This document shows, in pieces, positions 23,730 through 30,274 of a DNA stretch of 64,000 nucleotides (the first letter of the stretch is position 1; each line of letters begins with the position of its first letter). The DNA comes from a virus. A program made the translations under genes and the position numbers. Where the stretch lies: the IMG/VR virus record IMGVR_UViG_3300018079_000001, positions 37,822 to 101,821 of that record. One strand, 5' to 3'. The notes beneath the pieces are model-generated. The model was not told where the DNA came from and ran no database searches. It was given only the letters and a program-made list of their open reading frames with translations.

Positions 23730-23864
23730 CAGTGCGGCGCATCGTGGGGGCTGTATGCTTCCAAAGACGCAGCATGCACTGAGGGCAAGCTGGTATGGGA
23801 TGAAACCGCGACGCTAATCGAGCGGCTGCAACGGGCGCCGATTGCGTTCGATGAAGAGGTATGA
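23730..23864 (+). other. in-frame tail extension beyond TGA
   Basis: An open frame without an in-frame ATG, GTG or TTG, lying directly behind the TGA at 23727 in the same frame. It encodes 44 residues with ordinary composition, ending ERLQRAPIAFDEEV. The tail signature makes chance unlikely. Readthrough, a nonsense mutation or a sequencing error are the options. Confidence 0.6.
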
Positions 23865-23915
23865 TACAGCGGGAGCCGTGGGTGTACGGCTTGGCGGGAG
23901 CCTGGCTGTCAGGCA

Positions 23916-23925
23916 AACCTTAACC
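23916..23925 (+). promoter_or_regulatory. AACCTTAACC box before tRNA-Glu
   Basis: The AACCTTAACC copy lies 20 bases upstream of tRNA-Glu and not before a protein gene. That hints that the box may be a DNA-level or RNA-processing signal and not only a translational element. Confidence 0.4.
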
Positions 23926-23945
23926 CTGCCCGCACCGCTGGTTTT

Positions 23946-24022
23946 CGGGGAATCGTCTAGCGGCCAAGGATGCCGGTCCTTCAAACCGGAAGACGCGGGT
24001 TCGAATCCCGCTTCCCCGACCA
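23946..24022 (+). tRNA. tRNA-Glu (anticodon TTC)
   Basis: The acceptor CGGGGAA pairs with TTCCCCG. The anticodon stem CCGGT/ACCGG holds the loop CCTTCAA, giving TTC. The T-arm has GGTTCGAATCC, and CCA is encoded. It starts the first of two tRNA clusters. Confidence 0.92.
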
Positions 24023-24023
24023 C

Positions 24024-24113
24024 GTAAGCGATGGGCGAATTGGCTGAGCCCGCCTGTCTGTAAAACAGGCGCAGTGACCCTGCATGGAGGTTCGATTCCT
24101 CCCGCTTGCACCA
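24024..24113 (+). tRNA. tRNA-Tyr (anticodon GTA)
   Basis: The acceptor GTAAGCG pairs with CGCTTGC, with one G-U. The anticodon loop CTGTAAA lies in a CCTGT/ACAGG stem. The long class II variable arm is as expected for bacterial tRNA-Tyr. The T-loop is TTCGATT, and CCA is encoded. It lies one base after tRNA-Glu. Confidence 0.92.
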
Positions 24114-24303
24114 TTCGGACGGGCGTCGTGTGAACGTCGGCTAGCAGGAGTACAGGCCGAGCAGCCGCGATGAAAAGATCGTGAGGCAGTAGGGAGCAGC
24201 GTTGCCGATAACGACCCGTTAGACACTCGTTCGTCGGTCGGCGAGTGGTTGTACAACATAGTACGGCGTGCAAGGCCGACTCCAAAAAAAGGGAGGATCA
24301 ACA
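24114..24303 (+). other. gene-free stretch after tRNAs, with hairpins
   Basis: No gene is visible in 190 bases. Candidate stems are TCGGC/GCCGA shortly after tRNA-Tyr and CACTCG/CGAGTG (24224-24229 with 24242-24247). A 10-base palindrome GTTGTACAAC follows. It may be a processing or leader region of the tRNA transcript. A GGGAGG ribosome binding site for the next gene closes it. Confidence 0.4.
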
Positions 24304-24582
24304 ATGGACATTGAACTGGACAAACCTGGCGACCCTCACTGGCTCTCAAAGCCAAAACCACCCGTGTGCTCGTGCGAGTTGGACCGCGCACCGACGTGGC
24401 GTGACGGCAAGCGGCTGGACCGTACACCGATCGCGAAGTTGTGCCCGATGCACGCGGCGGCACCGCGAGCGCTCAAGCTGCTCGCTGAGGTTCCAGCACT
24501 GGAGTCTGATTTGTCAGGGTGCGATGTTGCCTGGCAGAAGAAGGTGCGGGACCTGTGGCGCGACTTGGGGGTGACACAATGA
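24304..24582 (+). CDS. hypothetical 92-aa Cys-containing protein
   Basis: It has a CSCEL pair and a later LCPMH, a possible C-x-C ... C-x-x-H metal site at residues about 22-50. A helical C-terminus follows. The ribosome binding site is GGGAGGATCAAC. The stop overlaps the next ATG (ATGA). Confidence 0.6.
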   Translation: MDIELDKPGDPHWLSKPKPPVCSCELDRAPTWRDGKRLDRTPIAKLCPMHAAAPRALKLLAEVPALESDLSGCDVAWQKKVRDLWRDLGVTQ

Positions 24583-25046
24583 AAATCCTCAAGGGGTCGA
24601 TCACGACGCTGATGTCCGAGGGTTACATGACGTTGCAGGTGCCAACTATCGCGCTGTCGCTCGACGGCATCAAGGCAGAGATGGCTGAGGCACCGGACGA
24701 TTGGTTCATGTTCGTGACGCGCGAGCGACTGGCCGTGGGCAGAGAGCAGGGCTTCCTGCATCTGTCGCCGAAGGGTTACCGCGCCAATCTCGACGCCATC
24801 AAGGCGGCGTGGGAAGCCTGCCCACTGGATCGGCGCCGCTCTGGTCGCTACACGTCGGGCCGGGAGTGGGATGGTAACGCGAAGGGCTGGCAAGTCGTGT
24901 CGTGGGCTGCGTTCCAAGCCGAAGCTGAGATGTTCTTCGCCGTTATCCAGAAGGGCACCGAGGCCGAAGAGATCAAGACGCGCGTGCGGACGCAAAAGCT
25001 GTATACGGCCGTCGCGACGATCCGCGATCAACGGAGAGGAAAATGA
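24579..25046 (+). CDS. hypothetical 155-aa protein
   Basis: A mixed alpha/beta soluble protein with many Trp residues in the middle (DDWFMFVTRERL, GWQVVSWAAFQ). The start is the ATG in ATGA overlap. No family is recognised. Confidence 0.6.
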   Translation: MKILKGSITTLMSEGYMTLQVPTIALSLDGIKAEMAEAPDDWFMFVTRERLAVGREQGFLHLSPKGYRANLDAIKAAWEACPLDRRRSGRYTSGREWDGNAKGWQVVSWAAFQAEAEMFFAVIQKGTEAEEIKTRVRTQKLYTAVATIRDQRRGK

Positions 25047-25228
25047 CACGAACAATTCCGACGCACGTTCAGGTCAGTCAGTGTGACCACCGGACTCTTG
25101 GGGTGTGCTGCTCCGCGTGTCGTGCAGGCTACGTTCAGTACATGGACACAGCCTTGTGGGACCCGGAGCTAATCGAGCGGTACATCATCTGGCCCGCGCT
25201 CTATGACGAGCGCGGAGGGGAGGCTTAA
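25043..25228 (+). CDS. 61-aa zinc-ribbon-like protein
   Basis: CDHRTLGVCCSAC gives a C-x(n)-CCxxC metal-site pattern at residues 14-26. The rest is short and acidic. It starts in ATGA overlap. No family is recognised. Confidence 0.6.
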   Translation: MTRTIPTHVQVSQCDHRTLGVCCSACRAGYVQYMDTALWDPELIERYIIWPALYDERGGEA

Positions 25229-25231
25229 TAC

Positions 25232-25306
25232 ATGGAACTAGGAAAGCGTCAAGCCTGGGAGATCGTGATTCTCATTCTGCTCGGTATCGTGTGGGCCTCG
25301 CTCTGA
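25232..25306 (+). CDS. 24-aa single-span membrane peptide
   Basis: The ATG at 25232 opens a 24-codon frame ending in TGA. Residues 8-24 are hydrophobic (WEIVILILLGIVWASL), a single transmembrane segment. A GAGGGGAGG ribosome binding site overlaps the end of the upstream gene. Small phage membrane peptides of this kind are often regulators or toxins; nothing more specific can be said. Confidence 0.5.
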   Translation: MELGKRQAWEIVILILLGIVWASL

Positions 25307-25313
25307 GGGAGGA

Positions 25314-25363
25314 AACCTTAACCGGGGCGGGATCGCCAACCCTCCGTTTTATCAGGAGAGAGA
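25314..25363 (+). promoter_or_regulatory. AACCTTAACC box with ribosome-site hairpin
   Basis: The box at 25314-25323 is followed by GGCG-GGAT-CGCC. Then CTCC (25342-25345) can pair with GGAG (25355-25358) of the ribosome binding site for the gene at 25367. This would hide the site until released. Confidence 0.5.
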
Positions 25364-25366
25364 GCC

Positions 25367-25546
25367 ATGAACAACATAGACCTGATTTTCGTGGATGATT
25401 TCGAGATTGTGGAACGGCGGGAGGTAATCGAGGCTCTGGACTTCAACGGTGATGACGACAGTGAGGGTGCTTTGCGTGAGGTAGCGGAGAGGATCAAAAA
25501 TCCTGGTAGGGGGCTAGTCGGGGGTCGTGCGCGGGTGGTAAAATAA
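25367..25546 (+). CDS. hypothetical 59-aa acidic protein
   Basis: It is acidic in the middle (DFNGDDDSEG) and basic at the end (GGRARVVK). The final codons and TAA overlap the GTGGTAAAATAAAA motif. The ribosome binding site is AGGAGAGAGAGCC. No family is recognised. Confidence 0.55.
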   Translation: MNNIDLIFVDDFEIVERREVIEALDFNGDDDSEGALREVAERIKNPGRGLVGGRARVVK

Positions 25547-25548
25547 AA
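25535..25548 (+). promoter_or_regulatory. extended -10 promoter motif, copy 1
   Basis: GTGGTAAAATAAAA contains TGG-TAAAAT, an extended -10 (TGn-TATAAT type). It overlaps the stop of the upstream gene and has no good -35. Identical motifs occur at 49781 and 58329. It would drive the gene at 25613. Confidence 0.55.
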
Positions 25549-25560
25549 GAGTAGACAATC

Positions 25561-25600
25561 AACCTTTAACAGGCCGCTAGGCGCAAGCCGTATAGGCCAG
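25561..25600 (+). promoter_or_regulatory. AACCTTTAAC box with GNRA-capped hairpin
   Basis: AACCTTTAAC at 25561-25570 is followed by GGCC ... GGC-GCAA-GCC ... GGCC, a hairpin with a GCAA tetraloop. It ends just before the GGGAG ribosome binding site of the gene at 25613. Confidence 0.5.
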
Positions 25601-25612
25601 GGAGAATGAATA

Positions 25613-26239
25613 ATGGCTCAGCTATCCCCCGAGCAAGAAGTCCGTTTCGAGCAGTTTCTCATGTCTTACGAGTTGCAGATGCGACTGCGCCGCATCGTCA
25701 AGGCGCGGACTTACCGTCACGGTCAGGGACCACGCCGCAATCGGCACGTCTACCTGGACCCCGATGATCTTCAGGCTGTTGCGCACGCCGCCGCGTACGA
25801 GATTTTCTCGAAGTATGATGGTCAGGTTCCCGAGGCTGAGTTGCTGCCGCTCACGGTCACCGCTGTAGTTCGTCGTCTAACTAACGAGTCAATTCGGGCG
25901 CAACGTCACGGTGACGCGGATGGCATTGTGTATGCGTTCATCGACGCCTTGTACGGTGGTGCGGGTACCTATACCGGGGATGAAATGTCGATCAGCGGGC
26001 GGGTGAACGCCGGACGCGATGACGAGCAGGACACGGAAACGCTAGCCGGTGACATTGCTCAAGCTGTTGGCGAGCCTGACGCGTTGACTAGACTTGTCGT
26101 GCGAGAGCGCATTGACGCGGCTGTCGCCGCGATGACGCCGTCAGAGCAGACCTTCTTCAAGAAGGCGGTTAAGGCGGGCGGAATCGGCGGACGTGGACGC
26201 CCGACCACGGTTGAAAGGAAAATGCGGTCAATCCGCTGA
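25613..26239 (+). CDS. possible divergent sigma factor-like protein
   Basis: A 208-aa helical protein. The middle helices (DDLQAVAHAAAYEIFSKYD, LTVTAVVRRLTNESIRAQRH) and a C-terminal helix-turn-helix-like segment (RIDAAVAAMTPSEQTFFKKA) loosely follow sigma70 regions 2 and 4. The evidence is weak: no canonical motif is exact. It has its own leader and upstream -10 motif, as a regulator might. Its stop is embedded near the third start-associated element. An alternative is a structural helical protein. Confidence 0.35.
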   Translation: MAQLSPEQEVRFEQFLMSYELQMRLRRIVKARTYRHGQGPRRNRHVYLDPDDLQAVAHAAAYEIFSKYDGQVPEAELLPLTVTAVVRRLTNESIRAQRHGDADGIVYAFIDALYGGAGTYTGDEMSISGRVNAGRDDEQDTETLAGDIAQAVGEPDALTRLVVRERIDAAVAAMTPSEQTFFKKAVKAGGIGGRGRPTTVERKMRSIR

Positions 26240-26253
26240 TCCTACTAAGTAGG
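26236..26253 (+). promoter_or_regulatory. start-associated palindromic element, copy 3
   Basis: CTGATCCTACTAAGTAGG, with C for the first T, then AGATAG. It is the copy with the weakest ribosome binding site and no obvious long gene. The next sizeable gene starts 120 bases further on. It overlaps the stop of the upstream gene. Confidence 0.8.
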
Positions 26254-26264
26254 AGATAGTATCA

Positions 26265-26309
26265 GTGCCCCGCCACGGCGCAACCGGAGCGGGCGCGTGC
26301 AGCCAGTAA
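26265..26309 (+). other. possible 14-codon leader peptide
   Basis: GTG at 26265, nine bases after AGGAG of the third element, opens 14 codons ending in TAA. An overlapping frame encodes a short basic peptide ending GKSGRGIAY. Either could be a leader. The rest to 26374 shows nothing else until the AGGAGG of the next gene. Confidence 0.25.
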
Positions 26310-26374
26310 GGTTGCTCAAGGGCGGCAAGTCTGGCCGGGGCATCGCGTACTAAAATTCAAAACAGGAGGATTCT

Positions 26375-27343
26375 ATGACTACACGGACTAAGATCATCGC
26401 GGTTGTTGGTGCGGTTGTGCTTCTGGCTGTATCAGTAGCAAGTGCTTACCTCAAGGGTCAGACAGTTGGTGTCGAGCAGGGTCAGGCGTCCGCTGTTGCG
26501 CAGGTGAAGCAAGCGGACGCACTCGAAACCCGTATCATGGATTATGTGCTGAAGCGGAACCCGGACGCGACGATTCGGGACTTCTCTGACTTCCCGCGTA
26601 TTCTGCTCGCGGAGAGCGCGGCGGCAGGCTTCGACTTTCGCATCGTCATGGCACTGATCGACAAGGAAAGCCAATTCAATCCGCGCGCCATTGGCAAGGC
26701 GGGGGAGATCGGTTTGATGCAGGTGCTACCCGCGACTGGTGCGCTTGTGGCGAAGAGCGTCGGGCTGTCGTATGAGCCCGCGAAGGGCACCAATCTTGGA
26801 ACGCTCGGGGTGCCGCGCTACAATCTGCGCATCGGGGTCAAGTTCCTGAAGGATCGTGTGGACGAGTTTGGCGGTGTGAACGCGACTGCTCTGCGCGCGT
26901 ACAACCGTGGTAGCATGACGGCGCGCGAGCATCGACCGCTGGATCGCTACGCTGAAGACATTGCGATCACGCACCTGATGATAACGCAGAAGATACCGCA
27001 GGCTTCGGCACCCGCGCCCGTAACGGCTCCGGCTCCGGTGCTTCCAGCACCGGCACCCGTACCTATCGCGCCGACATCGCCGTCTGTGGCTGCGGAGTCA
27101 CAATACACTCTCGTCGCTCGGACGAGTGAGAAGACCTGGATGCGCGTCCAGACCAGCGGTAAGATCACGGATGAAATCGTTCCGGCCAATGCAATCAGGG
27201 AGTGGAAGTCGAACAACCCGATCGTCGTCTCGGTTGGCAACGCTGGCGGTGTCAGCTTGGAGTTGAACGGTAAAACACTTCCGCGTCTTGGTGAGCGGGG
27301 GCAGGTTGTATCGAAACTAACTCTGCCCGAGATGGCCCGGTGA
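26375..27343 (+). CDS. membrane-anchored lytic transglycosylase (SLT domain)
   Basis: A 322-aa protein. Residues 7-25 form a transmembrane or signal-anchor segment. Residues about 75-205 are an SLT lysozyme-like domain, with catalytic Glu98 in IDKESQFNP and the partner motif GLMQVLPAT at 113-121. A Pro/Ala-rich linker (about 210-235) leads to a C-terminal beta domain. It cuts the glycan strands of peptidoglycan. With a membrane anchor it could be the phage endolysin (SAR type) or an entry enzyme. The ribosome binding site is AGGAGG. Confidence 0.8.
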   Translation: MTTRTKIIAVVGAVVLLAVSVASAYLKGQTVGVEQGQASAVAQVKQADALETRIMDYVLKRNPDATIRDFSDFPRILLAESAAAGFDFRIVMALIDKESQFNPRAIGKAGEIGLMQVLPATGALVAKSVGLSYEPAKGTNLGTLGVPRYNLRIGVKFLKDRVDEFGGVNATALRAYNRGSMTAREHRPLDRYAEDIAITHLMITQKIPQASAPAPVTAPAPVLPAPAPVPIAPTSPSVAAESQYTLVARTSEKTWMRVQTSGKITDEIVPANAIREWKSNNPIVVSVGNAGGVSLELNGKTLPRLGERGQVVSKLTLPEMAR

Positions 27344-27576
27344 GAAAGGTGAGCGGTGGCGTCAACGGTCCGGTGCGACCACCACAGCCGCCGACTATCG
27401 TCACGGTCAACCGTGGCGTGATCGACAGCAACCGCAAGCGCGGCAAGAACGAGCCGCCTGTACGCGCGGCTCGGGGTAAGTATGGCCGCGTGGTCTACGG
27501 GCACGTCATCAAGCTGAACACCCACGGGGCGCGGGTATGGGTCGAAACTACTGCGCGGGCCGAAGTGGTCCGTTGA
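27340..27576 (+). CDS. hypothetical 78-aa basic protein
   Basis: It starts at GTG overlapping the transglycosylase stop (GTGA). It is Pro- and Arg-rich at the N-terminus, with a beta-type C-terminus (RVVYGHVIKLNTHGARVWV). Tight coupling to the lytic enzyme suggests a shared context. No family is recognised. Confidence 0.55.
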   Translation: MRKVSGGVNGPVRPPQPPTIVTVNRGVIDSNRKRGKNEPPVRAARGKYGRVVYGHVIKLNTHGARVWVETTARAEVVR

Positions 27577-27589
27577 AGGGAGGAAGTCA

Positions 27590-28396
27590 ATGAAACAGTT
27601 AGACAGATTGGCTATTGCCTGGATTAGAAGCAACCCCGGTCAAGAAGTCAAGGACGGAGATAGAGAGAGGATTGAATCTTTTGGTGTAGAGCGCGGTATT
27701 CTGTCGCCGGATTTCCTTCCATTGACGATGACATCGTTCACTGCAAACCTGACTGCGTTGAGAAGCAAGGGTGTTATCAAGCATCCTTTTGGTAGTAGTC
27801 GTGGGTGGTACATGGCCGATGCGTCGGATGCTGCAATCGAGGATGCTTTGTTACCAACAAAGCAAAAACGAGCGAAGACGTTGGGAGCGTTCAGTCCTGC
27901 CCTTCTTGAACTGTTCGAGGAGTCTGAAAAGAACAGAAGACTCTTTGCCAATCCTACTACCCCACGTCCAGACACTACAAAAGAGCGTGAGGATATTTTC
28001 AAACAGTACGGCGGTGTGTCCGCCATTGGCGACTACAGCGGCAACACGCTGCGTTACGCGGAGCGTTCTCATTTAGCAGCCGTGGGAGACTACAACCTGA
28101 CGGGACTGCCAGTGAACAACAGTCCTGCTAACGTGTTGCCTGAACCAACCGAAGTGAATCAAGCCCGCTATTATGGGGGTATCGTCCTTGAAGAAACAGA
28201 AAATGGTGGTTTGATTTATAGGGTGCTTGACGCTGCGGCCCCGGAGCATATTCGGGCTTATTATGACGGCGAGCGACCTCGACTGCCCAAATTTTTCATC
28301 ACTAAAAAGGATGAAAGAGTTCCAGCTTTGCCGTTGGTTCTAGTTCAAGTACGGTTTGCGGCTGCGCTGCGTAATTTCATTAAAGGCCCCCGATGA
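27590..28396 (+). CDS. AT-richer cargo gene, function unknown
   Basis: A 268-aa soluble protein. The first 90 residues look like a winged-helix or small helical domain (LDRLAIAWIRSNPG; LTALRSKGVIKHP). The rest is unassigned. Codon choice is more A/T-ending than in neighbours (AGA, TTA and AAA are frequent), suggesting recent acquisition. It has its own GGGAGG ribosome binding site and overlaps the next start as ATGA. I do not recognise the family. Confidence 0.65.
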   Translation: MKQLDRLAIAWIRSNPGQEVKDGDRERIESFGVERGILSPDFLPLTMTSFTANLTALRSKGVIKHPFGSSRGWYMADASDAAIEDALLPTKQKRAKTLGAFSPALLELFEESEKNRRLFANPTTPRPDTTKEREDIFKQYGGVSAIGDYSGNTLRYAERSHLAAVGDYNLTGLPVNNSPANVLPEPTEVNQARYYGGIVLEETENGGLIYRVLDAAAPEHIRAYYDGERPRLPKFFITKKDERVPALPLVLVQVRFAAALRNFIKGPR

Positions 28397-29616
28397 AGTT
28401 GAAGGCGAAGACGCCAGCGCTACCGTGCGAGGGCTGCCCGTACGAGTCGAGGCGGTGCAAGATTACGCCCGTGATCCCCTCTGCTCCTCGTCTGCTAGTG
28501 GTCGGTGACGCGCCTGACGAGGGCTCGGAATTCACCATGACCCCCTTTTCCGGACCTGAACAGGAATTGATCACTTCTGCCCTGGCTGCCGTGGGGTACG
28601 GTGAGGCGGATGTGGCCTACCTGAACCTGACGCGCTGTAGGGCGGCAGGTGATGACTTGACCGGGCCGGTGCACCTGAAGGCCGAGAAGCGTTGCCGGAA
28701 ATTCCTGGAGCCTGACCTGACCCGCACAGAGGTTTCCGGAATACCCCTACTTTTGCTCGGGGAACGTGCCCTACACCGTTTCTGGAAAGAGGAGGGCCGC
28801 AAGCCGACCGTGGGCGCCTACCGTGGACTGTGGATCGAGGCCAAGCAAATCACGCCTGGGCGTAAGGCGTTCGTGGCGCGGCATCCGCGCGAGGTTCTGC
28901 GCGACCGCGCAATCGACGCACGTTCTGCGGAGTTTAAGGCTGATATTCGCCGCATGGCTGTCAGCCTGACTGACGCACCGCTGGCCCTGATCAAGCGTGA
29001 AGTCTATGCGACCGTCCGCGAAGCGCGTGAGGCTGGTTTCTTCGAGCGTCTTGCTGCTTTGACTACACCGTGGGCGTTCGACATCGAGGCGTACGACGCC
29101 GTCGAGTTCCCGTCCCGCAAATTCGTGTCCACCGATCCCTGTCACCCGGACTTTCGTTTGCGTGGTATCGCGTTCGCGTGGGCGACCGACGAGGGCGCGT
29201 ATGTGGACCTGAAGGAAGCCTCTGAGAGCGGCGATCTGCTCGAAGCATCTGAGGCACTGACACCGTGCTTCGCTAGCGATGCCGATAAGTGGGCGTTCTC
29301 CGGGCACTACGATGAAGAGGGTGTGGTCTACACGAAGGTCGCGGCGGACGGTGTGCACAACCGGGCTGGCGATGGCATGCTCGCCATGATCGCGCTCGGC
29401 GACGGTACGCACGATTCTCTACGCCTAGAGAAAGCCGTGGTAGACGTGCTTGGGAAGCCTCAGTATTGGCAGGGCTTCGATAAGTCCATGATGCGTGATG
29501 TATCGCTGGCAGACGTGGCTGATGGAGCGATCGGCGACGCCTGCTACACGTTCGAGTTGTGCACTGATCTTCACGACCGCATCCGTCGCGAAGACTATCT
29601 GCTATGGGGGAACTGA
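28393..29616 (+). CDS. uracil-DNA glycosylase fused to 3'-5' exonuclease
   Basis: A 407-aa fusion. Residues 1-190 look like a family 4/5 uracil-DNA glycosylase: CEGCPYESRRC for the iron-sulphur ligands, VVGDAPDEGSE for the active-site loop, and ARHPREVLR for the HPS-type motif. Residues about 225-400 resemble the DnaQ-like exonuclease domain of DNA polymerase I: AFDIEAY (Exo I), DGMLAMIALGDGTHDSLRLE (Exo II region) and the FELCTDLHDRI helix (Exo III region). The polymerase domain is a separate gene at 30271. Together they would excise uracil and proofread. Confidence 0.75.
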   Translation: MKLKAKTPALPCEGCPYESRRCKITPVIPSAPRLLVVGDAPDEGSEFTMTPFSGPEQELITSALAAVGYGEADVAYLNLTRCRAAGDDLTGPVHLKAEKRCRKFLEPDLTRTEVSGIPLLLLGERALHRFWKEEGRKPTVGAYRGLWIEAKQITPGRKAFVARHPREVLRDRAIDARSAEFKADIRRMAVSLTDAPLALIKREVYATVREAREAGFFERLAALTTPWAFDIEAYDAVEFPSRKFVSTDPCHPDFRLRGIAFAWATDEGAYVDLKEASESGDLLEASEALTPCFASDADKWAFSGHYDEEGVVYTKVAADGVHNRAGDGMLAMIALGDGTHDSLRLEKAVVDVLGKPQYWQGFDKSMMRDVSLADVADGAIGDACYTFELCTDLHDRIRREDYLLWGN

Positions 29617-29618
29617 CT

Positions 29619-30125
29619 GTGGCTGACACGACAAATCCGAAGGACTTGCTCGGCGTGAAGAAGACACCGCTCCGTCTCGTACCGCCCGCGCTGAGCATCT
29701 GGACTGCGGGTGTGATGGCGACCGGCAAATCGAAGTACGGGGAACTGTACGACGTGTGGGGCTATGACGGCATGAACTGGCGCATGAAGGCCGTTCGCCT
29801 GTCGGTGTACCTCGAAGCGATCGAGCGACACCTGAACGCCACGAAAGACGGGCAGTGGTTCGACGAGGAAGACGGCATGCCGCACGTGGCGCATATCTCG
29901 GCGTGCGTGTGCATCATCCTTGACGCCTGGGCATGCGAGCAATTGATCGTTGACCTACCGCCGCGTGGCACAGCAGCCGAGCAGATGAAGCTGGTCGAGA
30001 AGATTCTCGCCGAGCATGCGGACATCCTGACTGCGCACGAGACGAAGCAACGGGAGCGTAAGAAGAACGAACCGAAGCCTGACATCGAACACGAAGAGCA
30101 CGACGGCGTCGAGCAGAACGCATGA
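29619..30125 (+). CDS. dATP/dGTP diphosphohydrolase-domain (DUF5664)-like protein
   Basis: A 168-aa protein. The segment NPKDLLGVKKTPLRLVPPA and a later KYGELY ... NWR match the DUF5664 pattern (NPKD.lG.kk..l.lvP, KYG..NWR), annotated as a dNTP diphosphohydrolase domain. The C-terminus is charged and flexible. The GTG start at 29619 has GGGGGA seven bases upstream. It sits between the exonuclease and polymerase genes, fitting a role in trimming the dNTP pool. Confidence 0.6.
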   Translation: MADTTNPKDLLGVKKTPLRLVPPALSIWTAGVMATGKSKYGELYDVWGYDGMNWRMKAVRLSVYLEAIERHLNATKDGQWFDEEDGMPHVAHISACVCIILDAWACEQLIVDLPPRGTAAEQMKLVEKILAEHADILTAHETKQRERKKNEPKPDIEHEEHDGVEQNA

Positions 30126-30274
30126 AAAAGAAAACGCATCGGAAGGTGCGCTGCTGGACCTGTCGTCGCATGATCCGACGCTATAATGGAAACTGGTGCT
30201 ACGGGTGTTTGCATTATCAGTGTGTGACGTGTGCAGGTGCGGGACGCGGGCACGCTCGGGGGCTTATGCAGTGA
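30122..30274 (+). CDS. 50-aa zinc-ribbon protein
   Basis: Three Cys pairs (CWTC, CYGC, CVTC) in 27 residues and a very basic N-terminus (KKKTHRKVR) suggest a small nucleic-acid-binding zinc protein. It overlaps both neighbours (ATGA upstream, GTGA into the polymerase). Confidence 0.65.
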   Translation: MKKKTHRKVRCWTCRRMIRRYNGNWCYGCLHYQCVTCAGAGRGHARGLMQ

